From the NCBI GenBank assembly GCA_965226215.1, contig CBDDCH010000002.1:4216001-4280000 (forward strand): a DNA stretch of 64,000 nucleotides, in the 5' to 3' direction. This document shows positions 35,573 to 44,649 of this stretch, piece by piece. A model generated the notes under the pieces. The model ran no database searches, had not been told where the DNA came from, and saw nothing but the letters and a program-made list of their open reading frames with translations. Both the position numbers and the translations under genes were made by a program. This stretch comes from G963668345 sp965226215 (GTDB lineage: Bacteria > Acidobacteriota > Terriglobia > Bryobacterales > UBA6623). Numbering within the stretch: position 1 is the first letter of the stretch; every line of letters begins with the position of its first letter.

Positions 35573-36319
35573 ATGAAGGCACAACGTGTTCTGCACTCGC
35601 TGGTCTGGTTCCTCGTGTTCCAGCCGCTCTGGTCACAGGAGTTTGTGACACAGCGGGACTTCCTTACCGATCACGAGGTCGATGTAATCCGAGAGGCCCA
35701 AGAACCGAACCTGCGAATCACCCATTACCTGCACTTCGCTACACTCCGACTCGAACTTGTGCGGCAGCAGCTTGGGAGAGAAAAGCCTGGGCGTTCCGCG
35801 TTTATCTATCGCAATCTCGACGAGTATGGGCGCATCATTGAAACCATCGACGTCGTAATCGACGACGCCCTCGCCAGTGAGAAAGAAGTCAGCGAAGTCA
35901 TGGACAAGATCGTCACGGAAGAAGAGGGATTCCTATCTTCGTTGCGGCATATTGCCGACGATCCAGCGGACGACCAATTCCGTTATGAGTTTGTCCTCGA
36001 GGACGCGATTGAGATCACCCAGGACAGTATCGAGTTGGCCAAGCAAGACCTCGGTGAACGCCTGGCGGCTGTTCGTACCGTGGACCAACGGGAGCGCCAA
36101 AAGCTCGAAGAGTCGATGACTCCCGCCCTCCGTGAAGAGACGACCAAAATCAAGAAAGAAGAAGAGAAAAAGAAGCGCAAGAGGCCGACCTTGCTGAAGC
36201 CGGGCGAGACCCTGGGGTCGCGGACAAAGATAAAGATAGCTGCCGCTCAGGACACGATGACCTTCCGCAGTCTTTCTCGCCATTGGTTGCTCCCGCCAAG
36301 CGCCGCGCTCAACCTGTGA
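35573..36319 (+). CDS. Secreted helical protein, hypothetical
   Basis: 248 residues beginning 8 bp after the preceding gene. Signal peptide MKAQRVLHSLVWFLVFQPLW, then a mature domain starting QEFVTQRDFLTDHEVDVIRE and running through long acidic helices (VIDDALASEKEVSEVMDKIV, FVLEDAIEITQDSIELAKQD) to a Lys/Glu-rich coiled segment. Overall plan resembles the preceding protein (signal, helical core, basic tail). The last 30 or so residues differ in character and might come from a shifted 3' end. Function unknown. Confidence 0.78.
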   Translation: MKAQRVLHSLVWFLVFQPLWSQEFVTQRDFLTDHEVDVIREAQEPNLRITHYLHFATLRLELVRQQLGREKPGRSAFIYRNLDEYGRIIETIDVVIDDALASEKEVSEVMDKIVTEEEGFLSSLRHIADDPADDQFRYEFVLEDAIEITQDSIELAKQDLGERLAAVRTVDQRERQKLEESMTPALREETTKIKKEEEKKKRKRPTLLKPGETLGSRTKIKIAAAQDTMTFRSLSRHWLLPPSAALNL

Positions 36320-36351
36320 CCCAAGGACGGCCGAGAAAAGGTTAGGTGAGA

Positions 36352-36374
36352 GGCCGTTTTGAATTCGAACGGCC
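36352..36374. terminator. Possible terminator hairpin after the TPR operon
   Basis: GGCCGTT and AACGGCC form a 7-bp stem around TTGAATTCG, followed by TTCTAC rather than a real T-run. It lies 33 bp after the last gene of the operon. Confidence 0.45.
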
Positions 36375-36493
36375 TTCTACGTGGGGCCTAAGCGGTTGGC
36401 GCCACATAAGCTCTTTCAAAACGTGCTCGCGCCTGCCGGATGCGATACCCGCAGCCACGCCCCTCGCTACCGTAAGCTACAATGTCGTTGGGT

Positions 36494-36570
36494 CGGGCCG
36501 TGGCGCAGCCTGGTAGCGCGCTTCCTTGGGGTGGAAGAGGTCCCGAGTTCAAATCTCGGCGGCCCGACCA
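36494..36570 (+). tRNA. tRNA-Pro(GGG)
   Basis: A full 77-nt cloverleaf. The acceptor stem CGGGCCG pairs perfectly with CGGCCCG, the D-arm is GCGCAGCCTGGTAGCGC, the anticodon stem CTTCC/GGAAG encloses TTGGGGT (anticodon GGG), and the T-arm is CCGAG-TTCAAAT-CTCGG. The discriminator is A and CCA is encoded. The GGG anticodon decodes CCC/CCU proline codons. Confidence 0.96.
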
Positions 36571-36591
36571 ATGTTTTCAAGAACTTAGTAA

Positions 36592-36903
36592 CGGGAGGTT
36601 TTCGGGTCTGGGGAGTTTCAGAAGCCCGAGGTCGGAAGAATTGTCTGGTTTCCCGGACTGGAATTACGCCAAGCCGGAAAGGACGGGGCACCGGGGACCG
36701 TCCTACACGTAGCTTGGCAGGTCGACGACATCGATGAAGCGGTCCGAGCGCTCCGCGAAAACGGTGTTACTTTCGAGTCCGACGAGCCTCGCCGGATTGA
36801 TGCCGGCAGCTTAGACACTGACGAAATCGTGCGTTTCATCTTCTTCGAAACACCCACGGGACTCCAAGGCGAGCTGTACCAGGTCGACCTGCCGGGAGAG
36901 TAG
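36592..36903 (+). pseudogene. 5'-truncated VOC (glyoxalase-like) domain remnant
   Basis: No start codon exists, but the frame from a TAA at 36589 to a TAG at 36901 codes about 103 residues: REVFGSGEFQKPEVGRIVWF, then PGTVLHVAWQVDDIDEAVRA, RALRENGVTFESDEPRRIDA and FFETPTGLQGELYQVDLPGE. This is the second half of a vicinal-oxygen-chelate domain (the HVAWQVDD strand and the E-Y metal strand). The N-terminal half is missing. The break lies within about 20 bp of the 3' end of tRNA-Pro, a common integrase target. Confidence 0.75.
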
Positions 36904-36984
36904 TAAGGACAGGTTATGGCCCTTCACCGCTGAGTACTGTCGCTGTGGTTGGTTCGAGGCTTAAGTTAGAGAGACTAGCTACCC

Positions 36985-37761
36985 ATGCCAAACAGCTTGA
37001 GGTTTAAGAACAAAGTGGCGGTTGTAACCGGAGCCGGTAGCGGCATCGGCAGGGTGACTGCCCTACTCTTGGCGCGTGAAGGAGCCACCGTCGTAGCAGG
37101 CGTCCACAAGTCCAGTGATGCCGCTCCGCTGGAGGAGAAAGCACAAGGACTCCCTGGCAAACTGGCCGGAGTTCAGATCGACGTTACCCGGGACGACGAT
37201 GCCCAACGGCTGATCGGGACGGCCGTTGAACGTTTCGGTGGCCTAAATATCCTCGTCAACAACGCCGGCATTGTGATATCGGGAACCGTAACCGAGGCAA
37301 CCGAGGAGGACTTGCAGCGGCTCCTGGACGTGAACCTCAAAGGTGTGTTTCTATGCTGCAAATACGGGGTCCAAGAGATGCTGAAGCGGGGCGGAGGATC
37401 CATTGTCAATAACAGCTCGATCAATGGACTCCGGGGCAATCACCGCCTGGCGGCGTATGGTGCTTCCAAAGGGGCGGTCGTCTCCCTGACGCGGGCGATG
37501 GCTCTCGACCATGCTCCGCAGAATATACGGGTGAACTGTGTTTGCCCGGCGTCCATCGAAGATACACGCATGCTGGATTCCCATATTGCCGCCTCGCCGG
37601 ACGAGCAGCAGATGCGGGAGTACTTGCTGGCTAAACACCCAATCGGCCGCTTGGGCCGGCCCGAGGAAGTGGCTCACGCCATCCTGTTTCTGGCCAGCGA
37701 CGAGGCTTCGTTTATCACCGGTGTTGCGCTACCCATCGATGGCGGACGGTCAATTCGCTGA
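36985..37761 (+). CDS. SDR-family oxidoreductase
   Basis: A complete 258-residue classical SDR: cofactor motif VVTGAGSGIGRVTALLL, ILVNNAG, NNSSINGLRGNH with the catalytic Ser, YGASK, and a C-terminal SFITGVALPIDGGRSIR. It could be a 3-oxoacyl-ACP reductase-like or sugar/alcohol dehydrogenase, and the substrate cannot be told. hpt follows 44 bp later on the same strand and may be co-transcribed. Confidence 0.92.
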   Translation: MPNSLRFKNKVAVVTGAGSGIGRVTALLLAREGATVVAGVHKSSDAAPLEEKAQGLPGKLAGVQIDVTRDDDAQRLIGTAVERFGGLNILVNNAGIVISGTVTEATEEDLQRLLDVNLKGVFLCCKYGVQEMLKRGGGSIVNNSSINGLRGNHRLAAYGASKGAVVSLTRAMALDHAPQNIRVNCVCPASIEDTRMLDSHIAASPDEQQMREYLLAKHPIGRLGRPEEVAHAILFLASDEASFITGVALPIDGGRSIR

Positions 37762-37804
37762 GTGGATCCTGCTCACCGCTTGGCATGAACAACCCGACTG
37801 CCCC

Positions 37805-38380
37805 ATGGGAGAAACCCGGTCGCCTCGCCTGCGAACCCTAATTCGTGCGGCTGACATTCAAGCACGAGTGTCGGAGCTCGGAAAGCAAATCACGAAAGCC
37901 TGCTTCCCCCGGCCTGATCGCTCGCCCTTGCACCTGATCGGTGTTCTCAAGGGCGCTTTCGTGTTCCTCTCCGACCTCGCCCGCTCGATCGAGGGACCTG
38001 TCACCCTCGATTTTTTGGGCGTCAAAAGCTACGGGCACGCCGCCGCGAGCTCCGGCGTCGTCGAGATCACCAAAGACCTCGAGCACGATATCCGGAACTT
38101 GGATGTCTTGCTGGTGGAAGACATCGTCGACAGCGGGCGAACAACAGCCCACCTGCACCGTGTGCTCAGCGAGCGCCAGCCTCAATCACTGCGTGTGGCA
38201 GCGCTGCTCGACAAACCCGAGCGCCGAATTCAAGAGGTCGAGCTGGACTACGTGGGATTTCAGATTCCCGACAAGTTTGTCGTCGGCTATGGCCTCGACT
38301 ATGCAGAACGCTACCGCCATCTGCCCGACATTTGCACCCTGGAAGGCTACGAAGAGGAAACGCAGCAAAATGCAGACTGA
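37805..38380 (+). CDS. hpt: Hypoxanthine phosphoribosyltransferase
   Basis: Purine-salvage enzyme making IMP/GMP from hypoxanthine/guanine and PRPP. The 191-residue form starts MGETRSPRLRTLIRAADIQA. It contains LHLIGVLKGAFVFLSDLARS, the PRPP loop LLVEDIVDSGRTTAHL, LLDKPERRI and the C-terminal VGYGLDYAERYRHLPDI. The frame stays open upstream into the SDR gene, but the ATG at 37805 gives the standard length. In many bacteria hpt lies beside tilS and ftsH; here it is 25 kb away. Confidence 0.94.
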   Translation: MGETRSPRLRTLIRAADIQARVSELGKQITKACFPRPDRSPLHLIGVLKGAFVFLSDLARSIEGPVTLDFLGVKSYGHAAASSGVVEITKDLEHDIRNLDVLLVEDIVDSGRTTAHLHRVLSERQPQSLRVAALLDKPERRIQEVELDYVGFQIPDKFVVGYGLDYAERYRHLPDICTLEGYEEETQQNAD

Positions 38381-38381
38381 A

Positions 38382-38560
38382 CTAGCGCTTGGTGGCACAA
38401 ATTCACGATAGATTACGGGCCGAAATCCCTGGACCGCTCCCTCACGGTCGCGGCTCGGAAAGACTCTGCGAACAGACCACTTCCGGGCCAGGCGGACGAT
38501 CGCATGGGCCTTCGGGAAAGGACTTCGCAAACAACGCGAACTTTTGCAACCAAGCACTAG
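38382..38560. repeat. MITE-like element D with 15-bp inverted ends
   Basis: CTAGCGCTTGGTGGC at 38382-38396 and GCAACCAAGCACTAG at 38546-38560 are inverted copies with two mismatches, bounding 179 bp of non-coding DNA. It starts two bases after the hpt stop. The end resembles the tandem word at window position 1-35, and a CAAGCACTAG solo end appears near 56352. Confidence 0.7.
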
Positions 38561-38645
38561 AATCTCTAGCCCCGAGGGTCATTGGCTGTTAGGATCGGCT
38601 TCCAACGGAGCGTTCTAGCCCGAAGGATTTCCTACGAGATCGGGA

Positions 38646-38882
38646 TCAGACGCGGTTGCCTCGCTTGCGCATATCGGCGAGGACTCGCTCGATGCCAACC
38701 TTATTGACGATCTTGATGGCTTTCGCGCTTACGCGGAGTTTCACCCAGCGTTTCTCGCTAGGCACCCAAAAACGCTTGTCCTGGAGGTTGGGCAAGAAGC
38801 GGCGTCTCGTCTTGTTGTTCGCGTGGGAGACGTTATTGCCCGCCATGGGCTTCTTCCCCGTGACCACGCATACTTTCGCCAT
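38646..38882 (-). CDS. rpmB: Large ribosomal subunit protein bL28
   Basis: A 78-residue bL28: MAKVCVVTGKKPMAGNNVSH, NNKTRRRFLPNLQDKRFWVP, then VKLRVSAKAIKIVNKVGIER. It has only one Cys in the N-terminal part, so it is the zinc-free form. Monocistronic, with no rpmG beside it. Confidence 0.97.
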   Translation of the reverse strand: MAKVCVVTGKKPMAGNNVSHANNKTRRRFLPNLQDKRFWVPSEKRWVKLRVSAKAIKIVNKVGIERVLADMRKRGNRV

Positions 38883-39113
38883 GGATGAATCTCCTTGCCG
38901 GTTTGCCCCCGCGGGATTTGGGATGGAGCGGCTCTAACCGCCTGAGAGACTATCAGCGGCACCGCAACGTCAATTTTTTCATGATACCATGCGACTTCGT
39001 CGCGCGTTCGCCAAGCCTCCTGGAAGCCAACTTTGCCGGAGATTGGCCCTCAGCTCCCCAAGTGGAGAATCATCGGCCAGGGGGCCCTCCTGTCCTAAGA
39101 ATAGAGTGACATC

Positions 39114-40544
39114 CTAATCCTCGACATGGGACGGCAGCTCGGCGTATTTCTCCATTAACTCTTCGATCGTCTCCGACCATCGTCGGCTTTGCAACCAGCA
39201 ATTGTAGTAGGTCGCATTGGGCCACCAAGTCTCCTCTAGCTGCGAGGAGCGGGATTGGCCCTCCAAGTGATATAGCTCCGCCGTTGGCAAGTACCAATTC
39301 CGACAACCTCGCTGGTAAGCCCGCAGGCAGAGGTCGGAATCCTCGTAATCTCCTTGCACGTAGGATTCGTCCCAACCCCCTAGTTTTTCGAACAGCTCGT
39401 GCTGCAGCATCAGACAGGCTCCCGTTACCGCTGGAACAGGACGGCTGACGTTGGCAGGCGCATACTGGCGCGGAAATTCCTTGAAATGGTGCAAATTGAA
39501 CCACAATCTGTTCGGGAAAACGTCCCGATTGAAGTACATGCCGGCGTGCTGAATGGAGTCGTCCTCGTACAGCAGCTTAGGCCCCAGCACGCCCACGTCG
39601 CTCTGCCGTGAGAAGAAGTCCTTCATTGTCTCGATCCAACCAGGCTCGGTGGGAAACACGTCGGAGTTCATGAAAAGCAGATAACGCCCCCGGGCGTGCC
39701 TGGCCCCAGCATTGTTTGACGGGCCAAATCCACGATTGCGATCGGGGATCACGATACGCAGCGGAACACGATACAGGCGCTCCAGTTCAAAAGCGAGGTT
39801 TTCGAAGTCCGTTTCCTGTTCAGGGGAATCAAGAACGTAGATAAACTCACATTCCTTCAGGGATCGGTCGTCGCAAAACAGAGCCAGTTGGCGCTCGACG
39901 AGTTCGAGGCGGCGATAGACGGGGATGATAATTGAAACTTGCGGGTCGGCGGGCGGCGTTCCCATGGTGAGAACCCGCCGTGCGGCCGCGCCGTCTCCGC
40001 ACAACTTCCGCAAAGCAGAAAGCGCCGGGTGGAGGTGACGATCAAAGAGCGAATCGTCAAAATAAGGCGCGCGGGGGAACCTTTCTAGGATGTCCTTGCG
40101 CACCTCGAATGGATCGAACGGATCCAAGGTTGCCGAAAGCTGGAAGTCCGATCCGTTCTTCAGACGAGCCTGAAGGGTAACCCCGGCATTCCAATACTCC
40201 GAACTCGGGAGCTCCAGAAAACCGACGACCCCATGCTTTTCCGAACTCTGTTGCCTGGAACTTGTCACGTGTTCCACAACATCGGGGCGGGGTACCCGTC
40301 CAACGAGTTGCGCGATGTCGAGACGGGCACCATCTGGAGAGATCAAGAGCAGTTCTTGCAATAGATGTTGCGGATCCCAAATCCAACCCATGATGTACGC
40401 CGCGTTGTTGCCAACACACCAAAAATCGTCAAGCGCCAGCCCAAAGGCGTTTCCGTTGCTCAAAACTGAGCAGGGCAGCTTCCCCTCCGGCAGAACGGGC
40501 TCTGACTGTTGTGCCTCCAGCGTTCTTCTTCGAAACCAACCCAT
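39114..40544 (-). CDS. Glycosyltransferase family 2 with N-terminal accessory domain
   Basis: 476 residues. An N-terminal beta-rich domain of about 190 residues (WCVGNNAAYIMGWIWDPQHL) precedes a GT-A catalytic domain starting VSIIIPVYRRLELVERQLAL. The DxD-like site is LLFMNSDVFPTEPGWIE, and ACLMLQHELFEKLGGWDESY, then VQGDYEDSDLCLRAYQRG, is the conserved ED motif region. The family adds sugars to surface glycans such as O-antigen or rhamnan chains. It is the last gene of the minus-strand glycan cluster and appears intact. Confidence 0.9.
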   Translation of the reverse strand: MGWFRRRTLEAQQSEPVLPEGKLPCSVLSNGNAFGLALDDFWCVGNNAAYIMGWIWDPQHLLQELLLISPDGARLDIAQLVGRVPRPDVVEHVTSSRQQSSEKHGVVGFLELPSSEYWNAGVTLQARLKNGSDFQLSATLDPFDPFEVRKDILERFPRAPYFDDSLFDRHLHPALSALRKLCGDGAAARRVLTMGTPPADPQVSIIIPVYRRLELVERQLALFCDDRSLKECEFIYVLDSPEQETDFENLAFELERLYRVPLRIVIPDRNRGFGPSNNAGARHARGRYLLFMNSDVFPTEPGWIETMKDFFSRQSDVGVLGPKLLYEDDSIQHAGMYFNRDVFPNRLWFNLHHFKEFPRQYAPANVSRPVPAVTGACLMLQHELFEKLGGWDESYVQGDYEDSDLCLRAYQRGCRNWYLPTAELYHLEGQSRSSQLEETWWPNATYYNCWLQSRRWSETIEELMEKYAELPSHVED

Positions 40545-40668
40545 CTATCTGTCTCGATCCCAAGCGAGAGCGCGCGGCACACGCAACGTGCCACGATGCG
40601 TGTGCATCTCCCGATCATCTACGATTAGGGCTTTCAGGTCACCCTCCGATGCCCGTCCGTTGCTGGCC

Positions 40669-41945
40669 TCAAAAAGGCAGGGGCTGTTTCTCCAGGAGCG
40701 CCGTGTAAAGAGCCACATGTGCTCGAGTCGCTTCTTCGATCGAGTACACCGATCCGATGCCATCCCTCAGCTTCTCCCAAAGTCCGAGAGTGTTTGCAGC
40801 CGACAGCATCTTGGAGGCAAGATCCCGGGGATCGTTAAGGCGGAAGTGGAGGCCGTCTACACCGTTGCTCACCTTTTCCGCCATTCCCCCGATGTTGCCG
40901 CAGATCACGGGACGTTTGTGCATGAAGGCTTCCTGGATAACAAGCGGCGAGTTTTCCCACCAAATGGACGGGATCACGACCCAGTCAACTGCTTCCATCA
41001 AGGAAGGTATCTCCTCAGCCTGGTACTGCGGCATGACTGTGACGTTTTCCTCGCACTCGGCGATCAGGCGCCGGAAAGTCCCCTTGAACTCGTCGGTCTG
41101 CATGTCAAGGTTGGCACCGTGCAGAAAAAGGTGAATGTTCCTCGCGTCATCTCCCAAGATCCTAATGGCCTGGAGAAGCACTAGCACTCCCTTATACAGA
41201 TTTAGCTCACCGAAGTACCCGAAGCGGCTCCTCGCTTCGCCGTTTCTCAGCTCCCTCGCGGGCGCCTCCGGTTGCCGCGCCCGACCGTAGTCGAGAACGC
41301 GAATCTTCTCCTCCGGGATCCCCCAATCCAAATATCGCTGGCGAAGAAAATGGCTCGGGGCCAGGAAAACATCGACCAGGCCGAAATACGATTTGATGAA
41401 CAGCTCGCGCATCTTGAATTCGGACCCGGCAATGTCCGGGAAGCACTCGTGGCATCGCCGGGGACTCGCCTCCTCGCAAAGACTGAGGTCCTTCGTGCGT
41501 ACCATCTGGCCGTCGGCATTGCAGATGGGAATGTATTCGTGGAGAGTGTAGACGATAGGGATACCGGGGAACGTCTTACGCGCCTGCCGGATGAATTCCA
41601 GTCCCAAGTGAACCGTATGGTGAAAATGAATTACGTCGGGCCGCAACGTCCTCAATAGCTCGTCGAAGAAGATCCAACGTGCTGCTTGTTCGGCTGGCTC
41701 TGCAGGAAATAATCGAAACGATCCGTATAGTAAAGAAGCTCGTGTGAATTCCCCGCTATCGTCTGGAAAGGGGTTCCCAGATGAGGCCGAGTCTTCTGAG
41801 CTCCGGCCCGTGCCAAGAAATATGCCTCAAAACCGCCTCTCTTTCGAATCGCCTTGAACAGCCCATGGGCGAAGATCTCAGCTCCCCCCGCGATCAACTC
41901 AGGGTGGCCGTGACAGATGTAAAGGACTTTGCGCATCTGGAGCAA
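40669..41945 (-). pseudogene. Glycosyltransferase family 4 (GT-B), frameshifted
   Basis: The 5' frame (from 41945) gives the N-terminal Rossmann start KVLYICHGHPELIAGGAEIF through YYTDRFDYFLQSQP. The 3' frame gives DVIHFHHTVHLGLEFIRQA, the acceptor part, and a C-terminal UDP-sugar-binding domain (GYFGELNLYKGVLVLLQAI, then PSIWWENSPLVIQEAFMHKR with the EX7E-like site). The frames are offset by one base near 41690-41700. After correction the join reads QAARWIFFDELLRTLRPDVI, as expected for the family. The complete enzyme would be about 425 residues. It may be genuinely inactivated, as other genes in this cluster are. Confidence 0.82.
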
Positions 41946-42065
41946 TCAGGTGGGCACGTCCTGCAGGCTCTGGACGGCGTACTCGAGAAGGCTGTCGGTG
42001 GCAGTCTACCTGTGGGGACGTGGGAGAGTCAAGTTCAGGGATCCAGCTATTCGTTGGACACCACA

Positions 42066-42746
42066 CTAGCGCCAAAGTTCCTTCACCAAATGCTTCAGTA
42101 ATTGTTTTCCCGTTGGCAAAGCTCGGAAGTGTGTAGTGCCGCTTAACCGCGGCTCTTCGCTCACTGGAAATTCAATACGCTTCATCTTCTTTCTGTAGAC
42201 TCCAACGACCATCTCCAGGTCAATCGATACGCTGTTCTCCAAGGGGTGGATCGCGAAGAAGGCATCCTTTTGCATTCCGCGACATCCGTGCAACACGTCC
42301 CAAACCATGTCGCCTTCGCGTTTCCACAGCAGCGCAGAGATCAAGGCGAGGGCAATCACGAACCACTTGCGTGGTTTGAAAAGCTGTCTGTCTTCTTCGT
42401 TAACCCCACCCCTCATGATACGACTTGCAACGACAAGGTCGTGGCCATCATCAAAGTATCTTCGAAACTTCAGAACCACCGCAGGATAAATGCAACCCTT
42501 TGGATGGAAAAATACGAGAGCATCACCAGAACACTTCCGAAAAGCAGTAATATAGGCACCATTGTATCCGGGAATATCTTGCCCAAACACTTTCATTCCT
42601 TGTGCTTGGAGGTATTCGACCGTACCATCGGTGCTGCCACCGTCGATTGCAAACACGTCCTCAAACCGGTCAAGCTTCAGGAGCGGTACGTCGTTCTCGC
42701 AGCCATCGAGTTCATTAAGGGTTAATAAGCAAAGGGCAAGCTTCAC
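42066..42746 (-). CDS. Glycosyltransferase family 2 (dolichyl-phosphate-mannose-synthase-like)
   Basis: 226 residues, essentially one GT-A domain: LALCLLTLNELDGCENDVPL, the donor motif AIDGGSTDGTVEYLQAQG, GYNGAYITAFRKCSGDALVF and a DLVVASRIMRGG segment. A single hydrophobic stretch (VIALALISALLW) near the C-terminal third may associate it with the membrane. It lacks the two-TM tail of ArnC-type enzymes. It is probably part of the adjacent glycan operon. It looks intact. Confidence 0.85.
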   Translation of the reverse strand: MKLALCLLTLNELDGCENDVPLLKLDRFEDVFAIDGGSTDGTVEYLQAQGMKVFGQDIPGYNGAYITAFRKCSGDALVFFHPKGCIYPAVVLKFRRYFDDGHDLVVASRIMRGGVNEEDRQLFKPRKWFVIALALISALLWKREGDMVWDVLHGCRGMQKDAFFAIHPLENSVSIDLEMVVGVYRKKMKRIEFPVSEEPRLSGTTHFRALPTGKQLLKHLVKELWR

Positions 42747-42837
42747 CGGATTACCTTGTCCAAATCTGGACCTGCGAGGTTGCGTGAAAGCTGACGTAAC
42801 TCATTCGTAAAGAGAAACCACAAAGTTTCTGCCATGG

Positions 42838-43845
42838 TCAGGATAGACCTGAGAGATCTTCGAGCCAGGCATCAAGGAGCGACAGCTCGTGCTTGGCGAT
42901 CAGGTTCATGTCGACCAAGGCTCGATAGCACGCGCGCATATTGTCTGGAATTCTTTCAGGTCCTGAGTCAAGACAAAGGCCGCTTAAGGCGGCCGCGACT
43001 CGTGCGTTGTTCAAGTAGCCGGGGACCTCGTCGGCGAAATCTTTCATAAAATTGTGAGCATTCCGTTCTTGCCAGACGTTCGGCCCGTGGAATAGAATGC
43101 TCCAGTGGTTTTCCCATGCTATACGTTGGGCAACGAAACTCCGCCAAATATCGGTCATTCGAAAGGAGCAGTAGGCCGGCATATACAGCAACGGAAAGGT
43201 GTCCGGCCACCAGGCAGTATTCTGGCTGTTGAAGGGACACCAGCTCAGTCGGCTCAGCGCGACGGTGCGGCCTGAAACGAAACTCTGTGGTAAGGGGAAG
43301 CAAAGCCGATAAATGGCGTCTACGTCTGGGTTCTCGTCCACGAGGCCCTGTTGGATGGGGCAGTCAACATTTTGTTCGACAAGCTCATCGAAAGAGGGTG
43401 GGGCGTCGTTAATGCAATCTAGCGGGAAACCGCGGGGCCAGATCGGGTTCTCAGAGAAGTAACGATAGACGTTGATCCAACCGGCGCCCTCAATGTTCGG
43501 TGCCAAAACATGGCGCTCACGTTGTTGAAAGAAGCTTTTTCGTGGGAAGTTGTCATCGTCAGTTTCGACGAGCAGTGAGGCACCGTCGCGAATTGCAATG
43601 AGATAGCCTACGTTCTTCCGGGCGTAATTTCTGGTCGGGCACAACTTCGCGAAGCGGAGACCGGTGTCAATCTGAGCCTCAAGATCAAAGTAGCAGCAGC
43701 CCTCAAGCGCGAAGTTCTGAGGGCTTTTGCTGTCTCCGACGAGTATAAAAGTCCAACCAGCGTTCAGACTCTGCTGCGCGATCCCAGCAAGGACGGCATT
43801 CGGGCTGTTGATGGAAGTGACGACGATCGCCGTTTGACTCTGCAT
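42838..43845 (-). CDS. STELLO/DUF288-family glycosyltransferase-like protein
   Basis: About 335 residues from the ATG at 43845 (MQSQTAIVVTSINSPNAVLA). The pattern matches the DUF288/STELLO family: LNAGWTFILVGDSKSPQNFA, ARKNVGYLIAIRDGASLLVE followed by the acidic TDDDN motif, and a C-terminal segment with AYCSFRMTDIWRSFVAQRIA. STELLO proteins are known from plant cellulose synthesis; bacterial and protist homologues are little studied. An upstream in-frame start at 43905 is possible but weaker. It sits within the glycan cluster, overlapping the 3' end of the membrane glycosyltransferase by about 80 bp. Confidence 0.8.
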   Translation of the reverse strand: MQSQTAIVVTSINSPNAVLAGIAQQSLNAGWTFILVGDSKSPQNFALEGCCYFDLEAQIDTGLRFAKLCPTRNYARKNVGYLIAIRDGASLLVETDDDNFPRKSFFQQRERHVLAPNIEGAGWINVYRYFSENPIWPRGFPLDCINDAPPSFDELVEQNVDCPIQQGLVDENPDVDAIYRLCFPLPQSFVSGRTVALSRLSWCPFNSQNTAWWPDTFPLLYMPAYCSFRMTDIWRSFVAQRIAWENHWSILFHGPNVWQERNAHNFMKDFADEVPGYLNNARVAAALSGLCLDSGPERIPDNMRACYRALVDMNLIAKHELSLLDAWLEDLSGLS

Positions 43846-44649
43846 GACAGACTCAGCTCTTGGGCCGCCACACACGATCGACCATGGTTCGCTGAAATAA
43901 CACAATTGGATAGACCAAAACTCTCACAGGGCGAGGGACCCACAATATGGAAACGTAGCTCGTTGATGCCTTGCGCTAAAAGCCATCTCGGCATGAAGTC
44001 TAGCGGAAGGAGTAAGCGACCGGTCGCGCCCTCAAAGCGGACCATGCTCGATTCCCTTGGTCCGCCGAGCGAATCGCTGCCCCAGTCAACCCCAAGGATC
44101 GGTCCTCGGTCACTGCCATAACAATCGAAATCAAACCCAAGAATGCCAGCATCTCGCCCATCCAGATGGGGTCCTTCAACCCTGAACGAAATGAGCGGAT
44201 TTACGCCTCTAATCCTGTAGACGCCCCGCCTGACTGATTCAACCGCCTGGAGTGCTGAGGGGACCGCCCAACCAACTTCAGCAACCGGACGCAAGCCCGT
44301 TCTTAGCGTCTCAAATGACCGGCCCCATGAAACCGGCAGGGCCGCAAGATCACGACGCCCAAAGACGCCGTCCAGTAGTTCACATCTCGGCCTGGTTAAT
44401 TGCGTGTCGGATTTTGCCATTCTAAGACCGTCCCTGAACACTTCGATACGGTCAGGCCGCACCATATAGAGCAATCCTTCCACCTTAACCGGCCGATATT
44501 GCTCAACCACATACCGATATACTAAGTGAGAGCGTAAACCGACTCCGCCACCATCAAACATCAACTGGGGTCCGAGTAACACTATGGGCGGTGGCGCCTC
44601 CTCCAATAGCTTCACCGCACGAACTTGCTCCCCCTCTGCCACAAGTTTG
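43764..44649 (-). pseudogene. Membrane glycosyltransferase (GT-C-like), 3' fragment of a split gene
   Basis: C-terminal part of the gene broken by two insertion sequences. It reads LVAEGEQVRAVKLLEEAPPP, then MVRPDRIEVFRDGLRMAKSD and a beta-rich extracellular domain. Removing the ISL3 copy and one 8-bp target duplicate joins the upstream TAPYK to LVAEGEQ in frame. The full restored gene (47709 to 43764, minus the ISL3 unit of 1307 bp and an IS1595 unit of 1040 bp) is 1599 bp, a multiple of three. Apparent starts at 44861 or inside the IS are artefacts. The very 3' end overlaps the next gene. Confidence 0.8.
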
